DNA of 64,000 bases, from assembly GCF_025822605.1 (NCBI RefSeq), contig NZ_JACKTY010000029.1:3236-67235 (forward strand), written 5' to 3'. The position numbers were made by a program, and so were the translations under genes. Shown piece after piece: positions 35,329 to 44,206 of this stretch. Source of the stretch: Mycolicibacterium komossense (GTDB taxonomy: Bacteria; Actinomycetota; Actinomycetes; Mycobacteriales; Mycobacteriaceae). The notes beneath the pieces were generated by a model. That model made no database searches. It saw only the letters and a program-made list of their open reading frames with translations, and had not been told where the DNA came from. The stretch's first letter is position 1. The number at the start of each line of letters is the position of its first letter.

Positions 35329-36741
35329 TTATGACACGCGAGCGGCGAGCTCGTCGAGCACTCGGCGCACCCGACCGACCAACGTGTCGATATCGTTGCG
35401 ACTGAACACCAATGGCGGTGAGAACTGCATCAATGGGGTGCCTTCGTGGTCCACCGCCGCACGGCAGAGGATACCCGCGTCCAAAAGTGCGGGCTGCAGA
35501 ATGGAGTAGACGAAATCGTTCGCGCTCGTCTCGGCCGACCACGTGCACCGCGACTTGTCAGTCACCAACTCCAGCGAGTAGTGATAGCCGAGGCCACGGA
35601 CATCACCGACGAGCGCCTGATCGAGAAGCGTCTCGAGCTGCGCGCGGAAGTACTCCTCGTTGCGCTTCACGTTGCCGAGCACATCTTCGCGTTCCATGAC
35701 GGCGATGTTCGCCAGCCCGGCCGCGCATGCGGCTGGATGCCCACCGAAGGTGAGTCCGTGCAGGTACATGCCGTCGGGTCCGTTGTTCACCGCGTCGAGG
35801 ATTCGGGATGTGGTGATCATGCCGCCGAGCGGAATATGGGCTGAGGAAACACCTTTGGCAAACGTGATGATGTCGGGACGAACATTGAACCGGGTCGAGC
35901 CGAACCATTCGCCGAGCCGGCCGAAGCCGCAGATGACCTCATCGGCCACCAGGAGGATTCCGTGGCGGTCGCAGATCTCGCGCACGCCTTCGTGATATCC
36001 CGCCGGTGGGACCAGGGAACCGCCGGCGTTCTGCAGGGGTTCCAGGAAGATCCCCGCCACCGTGTCGGGGCCCTCCTGGACGATCAGCGTTTCGATCTCG
36101 TTGAGCAGGAGTTCGGTGAACTGCTGTTCGGTCTCGTCTGCGCGACGCTTGTATCGCTTGCTGTTCGAGACGTGGCGCGAGCCGTACATCAACGGCTCGA
36201 ACTGCTTGCGCAGGTTGGTCATACCGTTCAATGACAGCGCCGCGTAGGAGGTCCCGTGATAGGCGACCCGCCGTGAGATGAACTTGATCCGGGAATGCTC
36301 GCCCTGCGCCTGGTGGTACTGCCTGATCAGTTTGATGGCGGCCTCGTTCGACTCGCCTCCGCCGGAGGTGAAGTACACCCGGTCCAGTCCAGGTGGAGCC
36401 AGTTCGGCGATCTTGGCGGCGAGCTTGACCGCAGGCGGATGTGCGGCACCCCAGTTGGTGTAATACGGCAGTTCGGCCATCTGCTCACGAACCGCGTCGC
36501 CGATCTCATCGCCGAAGCTGTAGCCGACGTTGACGCAGAACAGTCCCGCCAGCGCGTCGATGTACTCCTTGCCCTGGTCATCCCAGAGCAGACTTCCGCG
36601 TCCCCGCACCATGATCGGCGGAGGTGCGTCGGTGTAGACAGATCCGGCGGTGAAGCTCATGACGAGGTGGCGCTGGGCGAGCTGGCCCAGGTCCTCGGTG
36701 GTGGCAAGCGAGGTGTCCGAGTGCGCGATGGTGTCGGTCAT
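35329..36741 (-). CDS. Class III aminotransferase (putrescine/omega-amine type)
   Basis: This is a 470-residue PLP enzyme that moves an amino group from an amine to a keto acid. Motifs are SGGGESNEAAIKLIRQYH, the Asp267 region LLVADEVICGFGRLGEWFG and Lys296 in TFAKGVSSAHIPLGG, which forms the PLP Schiff base. The NWGAAHPP and RVAYHGTSYA segments match omega-aminotransferases such as SpuC or putrescine:pyruvate types. The ATG at 36741 has AAGGACA upstream. It lies 25 bp after the acetylpolyamine amidohydrolase gene, so one operon is likely: deacetylation, then transamination. The aldehyde produced would suit the PuuC-like dehydrogenase. Confidence 0.92.
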   Translation of the reverse strand: MTDTIAHSDTSLATTEDLGQLAQRHLVMSFTAGSVYTDAPPPIMVRGRGSLLWDDQGKEYIDALAGLFCVNVGYSFGDEIGDAVREQMAELPYYTNWGAAHPPAVKLAAKIAELAPPGLDRVYFTSGGGESNEAAIKLIRQYHQAQGEHSRIKFISRRVAYHGTSYAALSLNGMTNLRKQFEPLMYGSRHVSNSKRYKRRADETEQQFTELLLNEIETLIVQEGPDTVAGIFLEPLQNAGGSLVPPAGYHEGVREICDRHGILLVADEVICGFGRLGEWFGSTRFNVRPDIITFAKGVSSAHIPLGGMITTSRILDAVNNGPDGMYLHGLTFGGHPAACAAGLANIAVMEREDVLGNVKRNEEYFRAQLETLLDQALVGDVRGLGYHYSLELVTDKSRCTWSAETSANDFVYSILQPALLDAGILCRAAVDHEGTPLMQFSPPLVFSRNDIDTLVGRVRRVLDELAARVS

Positions 36742-36766
36742 GGATGTCCTTCCAGAGTGGCTTTCG

Positions 36767-37885
36767 TCAGCGGGCGATGGGTAGTTGTCGGGCGATGTCA
36801 TCGACGATCGCGATTTGGTAGTCGACGACTCGGGCGGTCGGTTGTTGCGCGATGAACGTCTCCTCGAACGGGTCGACGACCTCGGTGTGCACCCCGGAGA
36901 GCGTCTCGATGATGGCCAACCCACAGAAGGGCACTGCGGACTCGGCATAGCCACCTTCGTGCACCACGACCAGCCGGCCGTCGCACACGGAATGTGCCAC
37001 GTCTTTGACCAGCCGGGTCATCTCACGGAACGACCCGGCGTACAGCAGTTGTCGCGCCAGCGGATCCACGGCGTTGGCGTCGAGCCCACTGGCCACCACG
37101 ATCAGATCGGGGCGGAACTCCTCCAGCGCAGGGATGACGATGCTCCGCACCGCATGCAGGTAGGTCTCGTGGCCAGACCCGGGCGGCAGCGGCACGTTGA
37201 TGTTGAAGCCCAGCCCTGCCCCCTCTCCACGTTCGGCCACGGCGCCGCTGTCGGTGGGAAAGCAGTTCTCCTGGTGTAGCGAGATTGTCAGGACGTCGTC
37301 GCGCTGGTAGTAGATATGTTGAGTTCCGTTGCCGTGGTGAACATCCCAGTCGATGACGGCGACCTTGCCGAGACCGTGACTGGCCTTGGCCGCCTCGATC
37401 GCAAGCGGAATGTTGGCCAGTAGGCAGAATCCCATTCCACTGTCGGGCAGGCAGTGATGCCCCGGTGGGCGTGACAGCGAGTATGCGTTGGGCAGTATGC
37501 CGTCGAGCACGTCGGCGACGGCCCGCTTCGCCAAACCCGCCGACAGCGCGGCGATCTCGAAGCCGCCGTGGGAGAACAGCGCCTCCGGGCCGATCTCGCC
37601 GCCGCGGCCTGCGCTCAACTCCTGAAAGCGGTCGATGTACCCGGCGGTGTGCACGCGCAGCAGATCTTCGCGGGTGACCGGCTCGGCGCTGCTCACCGCC
37701 AGCTGGGCGCTCAGGCCCGATACGTCCAGCAGCGACTTGAGGCGCCGCTTCGACTCGGGCGATTCCGGGTGACCGCCGCCGGCCAGTGGTTGCAGCCACC
37801 CTCCCACGGGCAGAAAGAGCACCGCCTCCCCCGTGCTGTGCCACAGGCAGCGCTCGTCGTGAAAGAAACCCGATTGCTCAGCCAT
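36767..37885 (-). CDS. HDAC-family acetylpolyamine amidohydrolase-like enzyme
   Basis: This 372-residue zinc deacetylase belongs to the bacterial class II HDAC/acetylpolyamine amidohydrolase family. Active-site residues are visible: tandem His in LSRPPGHHCLPDSGMGF, the Asp-x-His zinc ligands in VIDWDVHHGNGTQHIYY, the second Asp in VASGLDANAVDPL, and the Gly-Gly-Tyr of VVHEGGYAES. The N-terminal PESPESKRRL segment is typical. I chose ATG 37885 (GAGGA upstream) over ATG 37897. It is the first gene before the aminotransferase and sits behind a TetR gene, with a perfect 11-bp-arm palindrome just upstream. An acetylated amine or polyamine is the likely substrate. Confidence 0.92.
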   Translation of the reverse strand: MAEQSGFFHDERCLWHSTGEAVLFLPVGGWLQPLAGGGHPESPESKRRLKSLLDVSGLSAQLAVSSAEPVTREDLLRVHTAGYIDRFQELSAGRGGEIGPEALFSHGGFEIAALSAGLAKRAVADVLDGILPNAYSLSRPPGHHCLPDSGMGFCLLANIPLAIEAAKASHGLGKVAVIDWDVHHGNGTQHIYYQRDDVLTISLHQENCFPTDSGAVAERGEGAGLGFNINVPLPPGSGHETYLHAVRSIVIPALEEFRPDLIVVASGLDANAVDPLARQLLYAGSFREMTRLVKDVAHSVCDGRLVVVHEGGYAESAVPFCGLAIIETLSGVHTEVVDPFEETFIAQQPTARVVDYQIAIVDDIARQLPIAR

Positions 37886-37901
37886 CGCCGTCCTCATCCA
37901 T

Positions 37902-37929
37902 CATTCTTTGCGCTTAGACGCAAAGAATG
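37902..37929. promoter_or_regulatory. Perfect operator upstream of the deacetylase-aminotransferase operon
   Basis: CATTCTTTGCG (37902-37912), spacer CTTAGA, CGCAAAGAATG (37919-37929): perfect 11-bp arms, between the TetR stop and the deacetylase start. A related half-site CGCAAGGAATG (38642-38652) lies upstream of the TetR gene itself. It is a probable TetR operator. Confidence 0.78.
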
Positions 37930-37971
37930 CACCCGTGGCGATGCCACGTCAAGCCCTGAGGAAGGTTTCGG

Positions 37972-38571
37972 CTAGAGGTGGACGCCGGTCGCCGAGCGTG
38001 CGTAACTGCGCAGCAACCCCGTCGCCGCGGACGCGTCCAGCGAGGAGTTCCCGCCGTTGAGGTACATCCCGAAGGCGTCCTCGAGTGCCACGAAATTCTG
38101 CGCAATCGCCTGCACCGGCTCGGTGAGTGTGAAGTCGCCGGATGCACCGCCGGCCTCGAGAACCGCGACGTAGAGCGAGACCTCCCGCTCGAACAGCAGA
38201 GTCATCAACGTTCCGTGCGTGGGATCTCGCCCAGCGTTGACCGAGAATTCGTAGAGAGCCCGGCTGAGCACGTCATCGTCGCCGGCCGGTAATCCGGATT
38301 CGATCAGATTGGCGAGTCGGTCGACAGGGCTCTCGAGCTTGTTAATCGCCTCCAACCGCTGCCAGTAGTAGCGGTCCACGGCGACGCGGTACACCTCGTC
38401 GATGAGGTCGTCGATCTCGGGATAGTAGTAGGCGACCAGGCGCGGAGAGACGTCTGCGGCTTCGGCGATGTCCTTGACGCGAACCGCGCCCAAGCCGCGC
38501 TCGGCGATCACGTCGATCGCCACTGCGGCCAGCTGACTGCGCCGCGCGTCCTGATTTCGCACCCGCGCCAC
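37972..38571 (-). CDS. TetR family regulator of the acetylpolyamine operon
   Basis: This is a 199-residue TetR/BetI-like regulator. The helix-turn-helix reads GAVRVKDIAEAADVSPRLVAYYYPEIDDLI (two adjoining parts: GAVRVKDIAEAADVS and PRLVAYYYPEIDDLI), and the C-terminal domain is ligand-binding (QAIAQNFVALEDAFGMYL). It is transcribed in the same direction as, and directly before, the deacetylase-aminotransferase genes. The perfect palindrome between them and the half-site upstream of its own gene suggest that it represses both. The inducer would be an amine or acetylpolyamine, by inference. Confidence 0.92.
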   Translation of the reverse strand: MARVRNQDARRSQLAAVAIDVIAERGLGAVRVKDIAEAADVSPRLVAYYYPEIDDLIDEVYRVAVDRYYWQRLEAINKLESPVDRLANLIESGLPAGDDDVLSRALYEFSVNAGRDPTHGTLMTLLFEREVSLYVAVLEAGGASGDFTLTEPVQAIAQNFVALEDAFGMYLNGGNSSLDASAATGLLRSYARSATGVHL

Positions 38572-38836
38572 GCCACGCTCCTAGCTCTCCCAGTGCCCTG
38601 CCTCACCTACGGTACTTCACCCCATTATCGTTTACCTGAAGCGCAAGGAATGGTCACATCAGCGCCAGATGTCGGCGGAGCCGGAACCTGTACAGCAGGC
38701 CCGGTCACCGCCTGGGGTGTAACGTTGATCCCGTTGGGAATTCAGCCAGTCCGGGATGAGGACGGCGTCCGCTGTTACCTCGCCGAGCATCTGCTCGTGC
38801 CAGTACGTCCGAGACACTGCCTTAGGGAATTCCACG

Positions 38837-40012
38837 TTGATCAGTCCATCCTCCCTTCGTTGTTCAGCCGCCCCCGCGCGCCGGGTTGCCACTTCTCCGA
38901 GCTTCGGCGTCCTCAGCACCTATCCACCGACCCGCTGCGGCCTCGCCACTTTCAGCGCTGCACTCGCCGACGGACTGTCCGTGCACGGCGCCGATATCAG
39001 CGTCGTCCGGGTTGCCGACGGATCACCGGCGGCCGACCCGAGGATCATCGGCGAACTGGTGAGCGACTCCCCCGCATCGGTGGCGGCCGCAGCGCAGCTA
39101 CTGAATCGCAGCGACGTCGCGATCGTGCAGCACGAGTACGGCATCTACGGCGGTCCCGATGGAGACGACGTCGTGGACGTCCTCGCGGGACTGACGGTGC
39201 CCTCGATCGTCGTGGCCCACACGGTCCTGAAAGATCCGACACCGCACCAACGTTCGGTCCTCGAAGCAGTCGCCGCCCTGGCGGACCAGATGGTCGTGAT
39301 GTCCGAGGCAGCCAGCCAACGCCTGCGCCTCGGATTCGACGTCGATCCCCGCAAGGTGGTGACCATCTCTCATGGTGCCTTCGTGCCACCCGATCTGGCT
39401 TCGCCGGCACGGCAGGACAGGCCGACGCTGCTGACCTGGGGACTGTTGGGGCCGGGCAAGGGCATCGAGCGAGTCATCGACGCCATGGTGGCGCTGCACG
39501 AGCTGCCGTCGCGGCCCCACTATGTGGTCGCCGGTCGAACACACCCGAAAGTACTTGCCGCAGAAGGTGAATCGTATCGCGAGGCCCGCGCCGAGCAGGC
39601 CCGCCGGCGAGGAGTGGCCGGTTCCGTGTCCTTCGACGCCGGGTATCGCGACCGCGCGTCGCTGACGCGGTTGGCGCAGGCCTCCGCAGTCGTCGTCCTG
39701 CCGTACGACTCCACCGACCAGGTCACCTCCGGGGTACTGGTCGACGCGATCGCCACCGGGCGCCCAGTGGTGGCCACCGCATTTCCGCACGCTGTCGAAC
39801 TACTGGCCAGTGGTGCAGGCGCCGTTGTCGCCCACGATGATCCCGACGCATTGGCAGCGACTCTGCACACGCTGCTGACGAAGCCGGACATCGCCGAGGC
39901 CATGGCCGCCGAGGCGATCCGGCTCGCCCCCACCATGGCCTGGCCCGTTGTCGCCAACGCGTACCTGGACGTTTCGCGCTCCTTACTCGCCCAGCGCGGG
40001 GCGCTGGTATGA
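38837..40012 (+). CDS. GT4-type glycosyltransferase
   Basis: This is an approximately 391-residue GT-B glycosyltransferase. The N-terminal part begins FGVLSTYPPTRCGLATFSAALA and includes DVAIVQHEYGIYGG. The C-terminal donor domain has LLTWGLLGPGKGIERVI, ASAVVLPYDSTDQVTSG and GRPVVATAFPHAVELL. The start is uncertain. The TTG at 38837 has AGGGA seven bases upstream and sits where codon bias appears; the upstream ATG (38756) begins in DNA with poor coding bias. It overlaps the next gene (ATGA). The operon with an (alpha/alpha)6 protein and GH130 suggests synthesis or remodelling of a mannose- or glucose-containing oligosaccharide. Confidence 0.85.
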   Translation: MISPSSLRCSAAPARRVATSPSFGVLSTYPPTRCGLATFSAALADGLSVHGADISVVRVADGSPAADPRIIGELVSDSPASVAAAAQLLNRSDVAIVQHEYGIYGGPDGDDVVDVLAGLTVPSIVVAHTVLKDPTPHQRSVLEAVAALADQMVVMSEAASQRLRLGFDVDPRKVVTISHGAFVPPDLASPARQDRPTLLTWGLLGPGKGIERVIDAMVALHELPSRPHYVVAGRTHPKVLAAEGESYREARAEQARRRGVAGSVSFDAGYRDRASLTRLAQASAVVVLPYDSTDQVTSGVLVDAIATGRPVVATAFPHAVELLASGAGAVVAHDDPDALAATLHTLLTKPDIAEAMAAEAIRLAPTMAWPVVANAYLDVSRSLLAQRGALV

Positions 40013-41028
40013 CGACGCTGCTGACTCCTCGATTCGACCACCTGCTGGCGATGACCGACGAACTCGGCACCTTCGAGCACGCATTCTTCGCCGAACCGCG
40101 GCCCGAACACGGCTACTGCACCGACGACATGGCCAGAGTGCTCGTGGTGACAAGCCGGGAACGGGAGCCGTCACCCGCCGTGCAATGGCTCGTGCACCTT
40201 GCCCTGCGGTTCCTGGGCGAAGCGCAGGCTCCCGACGGCGGCTATCGCAATCGGATGGACGCCAGCGGACGGTGGACCGACGAAGCCACCGTAGAAGATT
40301 GCTGGGGACGCAGCATCTGGGGACTGGGCACCGCCGCCGCGCGAAGCGATCTGACCGGTGTCCGTGACACTGCGATCGCCCAGTTCGATCGAGCTCTGCA
40401 GCGACGATCGCCGTGGCCCAGGGCGATGGCCTTCGCTGCACTGGGAGCCGCGGAAGTTCTCACTGTGCTGCCGGAGCATCAGGTGGCCCGGCGCCTTCTT
40501 GCCGACTACGCGGGCACCGCGACCGAACCGCAGGGCGAATCCGACTGGCAGTGGCCCGAACCGCGACTCCGGTACGCCAATGCCGTTCTGGCCGAAGCAC
40601 GAATCGTCGCCGGGCGCGCACTGGGGCACCCGGTGTTACTTCAGCGCGGCCTGCGGATGCTGGAGTGGCTGATCGAGGACCAGACCACGGGCGGTCACCT
40701 CTCGCCCAGCCCTGCCGCCGGCCGGGGGCTCGGTGATCCACGGCCGGCTTATGACCAGCAGCCCATTGAGGTATCCACTCTCGCAGACGCCTGCGCGCGT
40801 GCCGCCGAAGGCGACTCGCGGCAGATCTGGTCGACGGGATTGAAGGCCGCCGTGGGCTGGTTCGAAGGCGACAACGACATCGGGCAGCCGATGTGGGACC
40901 CCGCGACCGGCGGCGGCTTCGACGGCCTGCACGCCAACCGGGTGAATGCCAACCAGGGCGCGGAATCCACCCTCGCCCTGCTCTCGACGCTGCAGCACGC
41001 CCAACGACTGATGATGACGGCGCAGTGA
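40009..41028 (+). CDS. (Alpha/alpha)6-barrel glycosidase-like protein
   Basis: This 339-residue soluble protein has repeated helical segments with Gly/Trp/Asp loops (GYCTDDMARVL, CWGRSIWGLGTAA, GHLSPSPAAGRG, EVSTLADACARAA, GGFDGLHANRVNANQGAEST). The pattern resembles the (alpha/alpha)6 toroid of glycoside hydrolases, epimerases and some glycosyltransferase partners. The Asp pair in CTDDMARV could be catalytic. It is coupled on both sides by ATGA and GTGA overlaps to the GT4 and GH130 genes, so the three act in one pathway. I do not assign a reaction. Confidence 0.78.
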   Translation: MTTLLTPRFDHLLAMTDELGTFEHAFFAEPRPEHGYCTDDMARVLVVTSREREPSPAVQWLVHLALRFLGEAQAPDGGYRNRMDASGRWTDEATVEDCWGRSIWGLGTAAARSDLTGVRDTAIAQFDRALQRRSPWPRAMAFAALGAAEVLTVLPEHQVARRLLADYAGTATEPQGESDWQWPEPRLRYANAVLAEARIVAGRALGHPVLLQRGLRMLEWLIEDQTTGGHLSPSPAAGRGLGDPRPAYDQQPIEVSTLADACARAAEGDSRQIWSTGLKAAVGWFEGDNDIGQPMWDPATGGGFDGLHANRVNANQGAESTLALLSTLQHAQRLMMTAQ

Positions 41029-42524
41029 CGTCGTTGCACCCCGCGTTGGCTACCCGGACCCCGGTGCGGCTGGCGGCGGACAAGTCGCGGGTCATCACCC
41101 GCTTGTTCGTGCCCGGGCAGGAAGGCTTCGAACTCCAGGACTCACGGACCGGTGCGGTGTTGCGACGCATTCTGGCGCTGGACGACGACGACGTCCGGTC
41201 GTCGCTGGCGGATGTCTTCTCGCGGTTCGAGGACCGCCATCGCGATCTGGAAGGCACGTTCCGGCGACACTCCCGCGAACTGGCCGATCGGTTGACCCCG
41301 ACCGACGACCTCTCTGATCCGCGTTCACTGCTCGTGGGTGCCGCGTTCACCAGCGAGTACGCCATCGAAGGTGCGGCGCTATGCAACCCGAGCATGGTGG
41401 CCCACCCTGATCAGTCCGGAATCGACTCGGGCAGTGTCCGCTTCGTGATGAGTGTCCGCGGCATCGGCGAAGGACATCAATCCTCGATCGGATTCCGCAC
41501 CGGAGTCGTGGACGCCGGCGGCGGCGTCGCGATGGATCAGACCGCGCGATACGCGACCATCGGCGTCACCGAGGGCGCCGAGTTGAGCGCAGCCGTCTTC
41601 CGCAGTGAACTCGCCCGGCTGCAGGACGCCGGCGAGGCCGCCGACTATGTGCTCGACGCGCTCGGCGGTCGCTTCACCCGCGACGCTCTGGACGGACAGC
41701 TCGCTCGACTCGGAGGTAATCTGCGCACCCGTGGCCGCGGCGCGGCCACCATCGACGTGATCCGCGGCATTGCCGACCGGACGTACCGGGTCAGGTTCCC
41801 CGACGAGATACCGCTGACCGAGCGCATTCTCTGGCCTTCGACGCAGGCCGAGGGCGCCGGGATGGAGGATGCGCGCTTTGTGCAGTTGCGCGACGAGGAC
41901 GGTTCGCTCACCTACTACGCGACGTACACGGCCTACAGCGGTTCGGAGATCAGCCAGCAACTGCTGGCGACCGACGACTTTCAGAGCTTCACCTCAACGC
42001 CCCTCGTCGGACGCGCCGCCACCAACAAAGGCTTGGCCCTCTTCCCCCGAAAGATCCACGGACGCTTCGCAGCTCTCTCCCGATCAGACCGCGAGTCGAA
42101 CGCGATCGCTTACTCCGACGACTTGAGTGTCTGGGCCACGACGCTGCCGTGTCAGCAGCCCGTCGAATCCTGGGAGGCACTGCAACTCGGCAACTGCGGG
42201 CCCCCGATCGAAACCGACGCAGGCTGGCTGGTGCTCACACACGGCGTCGGCCCGATGCGGACCTACAGCATCGGCGCCATCCTGCTGGACATCGACGACC
42301 CGACGAAGATCCTCGGCCGTCTGCGCACCCCGCTGTTGAGCCCCACCGCGGCCGAACAAGACGGCTATGTCCCCAATGTCGTCTACTCCTGCGGCGCTCT
42401 CCTGCACGCGGACACGCTGGTGATCCCCTACGGGATCGGCGACGCTGCCATCGGAATCGCCACCGTCGCTTTACCCGAACTGCTCGAGGCACTCACCGAC
42501 GGACTACCTCAGCCTGCGGAATAG
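41025..42524 (+). CDS. GH130-family glycoside phosphorylase/hydrolase
   Basis: This 499-residue enzyme has a five-bladed propeller of the GH130 type. Motifs are AALCNPSMVAHPDQSG, GAGMEDARFVQLRDEDG (the ExDxR-like core), LFPRKIHGRFAALSRSD, GWLVLTHGVGPMRTYSIGAI and ILLDIDDPTKILGR followed by GYVPNVVYSCGALL. Known GH130 members split beta-mannosides with phosphate or water. The GTG at 41025 overlaps the previous stop. It has an unusual N-terminal extension of about 100 residues before the propeller. It ends 16 bp into the convergent GH13 gene. Its partnership with a GT4 suggests reversible storage or recycling of a mannoside. Confidence 0.88.
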   Translation: MTSLHPALATRTPVRLAADKSRVITRLFVPGQEGFELQDSRTGAVLRRILALDDDDVRSSLADVFSRFEDRHRDLEGTFRRHSRELADRLTPTDDLSDPRSLLVGAAFTSEYAIEGAALCNPSMVAHPDQSGIDSGSVRFVMSVRGIGEGHQSSIGFRTGVVDAGGGVAMDQTARYATIGVTEGAELSAAVFRSELARLQDAGEAADYVLDALGGRFTRDALDGQLARLGGNLRTRGRGAATIDVIRGIADRTYRVRFPDEIPLTERILWPSTQAEGAGMEDARFVQLRDEDGSLTYYATYTAYSGSEISQQLLATDDFQSFTSTPLVGRAATNKGLALFPRKIHGRFAALSRSDRESNAIAYSDDLSVWATTLPCQQPVESWEALQLGNCGPPIETDAGWLVLTHGVGPMRTYSIGAILLDIDDPTKILGRLRTPLLSPTAAEQDGYVPNVVYSCGALLHADTLVIPYGIGDAAIGIATVALPELLEALTDGLPQPAE

Positions 42525-44206
42525 ATCCGCGCATCCCACCCGGCCAAGTGAAGCGACGTCGAGTCCGCCGTGGCGGCGGTGCCGGGCAGGTTGCCGAGCA
42601 ACAGGTCGGCGGCGATCCACTCCGCAGCGATCTCCACCGTCCTTGGCTCGCGTCCGCAGTTGGCGATCACCAGGAGACAGCCGACCGGGGCGCGCCGGGT
42701 GTAGGCCCAGATCTGCGGGTCGTCCTCCAGCAGCGGAGTGAAATCACCGTCTCGAAGGATCGGCCACTCGTGACGCAGCCGGATCAGCGCCTGGTAGTGC
42801 GTGAAAACTGAATCACGCTCGGCCAGTTGGGCATCCGCGTTGAGCCAGGCGTGGTTGGGGTTGACGGGCAGCCACGGGTTTCCGGCGGTGAAGCCCGCAT
42901 TCGGCCCGGCGTCCCATTGCATCGGCGTGCGGGCGTTGTCACGGCTGATCTTGGCAAGCCCGACCAGTGCCGCCTCCGTGTCGCCACCGCGTTCGACCAC
43001 GTCGCGGTAATAGTTGATGGCCTCAAGATCCTGGTGGTCCTGCGCAGTCCGGAAGGGATAGTTGGTCATGCCCAGTTCCTCACCCTGATAGACGAACGGG
43101 GTGCCGCGCATACCGTGTAGAACGGTCGCCAATGCCTTGGCCGACGCCGCCCAGTACTGCGAGCCGTCGTCGCCGAATCGGGACACGACGCGTGGCTGGT
43201 CGTGGTTGTTCCAGTACAGACTGTTCCACCCGACCTCTGCCAACGCCAGCTGCCAGCGGTACAGCGCCTTCTTCAGGATCACCAGGTCGAGACCGCGGTA
43301 ATCGAACTTGCCCGCCGGGCCCTGGTCGACGGATACGTGTTCGAACTGGAAGACCATGTTCAGCTCGCCCCGAGCGGGATCGGTGTAGAGCCGCGCCTGT
43401 TCCGGCGTCACTCCCGGCATCTCACCGACCGTGATGAACTCACCCTCGCGCCCACCGAATACCTCGCGACTCAACTCGGCAAGATACTCGTGAACGTGCG
43501 GACCATCGGCGAATTCAGCTATTGCACTGACGAATTGCCGATCTGGCACTGCTGTGGCGTCGGGCAGGCCGGCCACCTTGGAGATGAAGTTGACGACATC
43601 CATCCGGAACCCGTCGACACCGCGGTCGAGCCACCAGGTCATGACGTCGCGGACAGCTGCCCGCACCTCCGGATGCTCCCAGTTCAGATCCGGTTGTTTG
43701 CGGTCGAACAGGTGCAGGTAGTACTGCCCGGTCTTCCCGTCCCACTGCCAGGCCGAGCCGGAGAAGAACGAGCCCCAGTTGTTGGGCTCGGCACCGTCGC
43801 GCGCGTCGCGCCAGAAATACCAGTCCCGCTTGGGATTGTCACGCGATGAACGCGATTCGACGAACCACGGGTGCTCGTCGGAGGTGTGGTTGACCACGAG
43901 GTCCATCACCAGCTTCATCCCGCGTTCGTGGACGTGGGTCAGCAGCGCGTCGAACTCGGCGAGGGAGCCGAACACCGGATCGACATCGCGATAATCACTG
44001 ATGTCGTAACCGTTGTCGACCTGCGGAGAACGGTAGACCGGAGACAACCAGATCACGTCCACCCCGAGCGTCTTCAGGTAATCGAGTCGCCCGATGATGC
44101 CGCCGAGATCGCCGATACCGTCACCGCCCGAATCGGCGAAGCTGCGTGGATAGATCTGGTAGACGACGGCGGTCTTCCACCAGTCGGCGGTCATCGGCTG
44201 ACTCAC
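42509..44206 (-). CDS. GH13 alpha-glucosidase
   Basis: This is a 565-residue member of glycoside hydrolase family 13, oligo-1,6-/alpha-glucosidase subfamily. It starts WWKTAVVYQIYPRSFADS. Catalytic residues are the nucleophile Asp203 (GVDGFRMDVVN), the acid/base Glu262 (ITVGEMPG) and the stabilising Asp336 (NNHDQPRVV). The conserved region MDLVVNHTSDEHPWF is present. The GTG start overlaps the stop of the upstream GT4 (GTGA). It hydrolyses or transfers alpha-glucose units in the cytosol (no signal peptide). It could equally act on sucrose, trehalose or isomaltose-like sugars. Confidence 0.93.
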   Translation of the reverse strand: MSQPMTADWWKTAVVYQIYPRSFADSGGDGIGDLGGIIGRLDYLKTLGVDVIWLSPVYRSPQVDNGYDISDYRDVDPVFGSLAEFDALLTHVHERGMKLVMDLVVNHTSDEHPWFVESRSSRDNPKRDWYFWRDARDGAEPNNWGSFFSGSAWQWDGKTGQYYLHLFDRKQPDLNWEHPEVRAAVRDVMTWWLDRGVDGFRMDVVNFISKVAGLPDATAVPDRQFVSAIAEFADGPHVHEYLAELSREVFGGREGEFITVGEMPGVTPEQARLYTDPARGELNMVFQFEHVSVDQGPAGKFDYRGLDLVILKKALYRWQLALAEVGWNSLYWNNHDQPRVVSRFGDDGSQYWAASAKALATVLHGMRGTPFVYQGEELGMTNYPFRTAQDHQDLEAINYYRDVVERGGDTEAALVGLAKISRDNARTPMQWDAGPNAGFTAGNPWLPVNPNHAWLNADAQLAERDSVFTHYQALIRLRHEWPILRDGDFTPLLEDDPQIWAYTRRAPVGCLLVIANCGREPRTVEIAAEWIAADLLLGNLPGTAATADSTSLHLAGWDARIYSAG

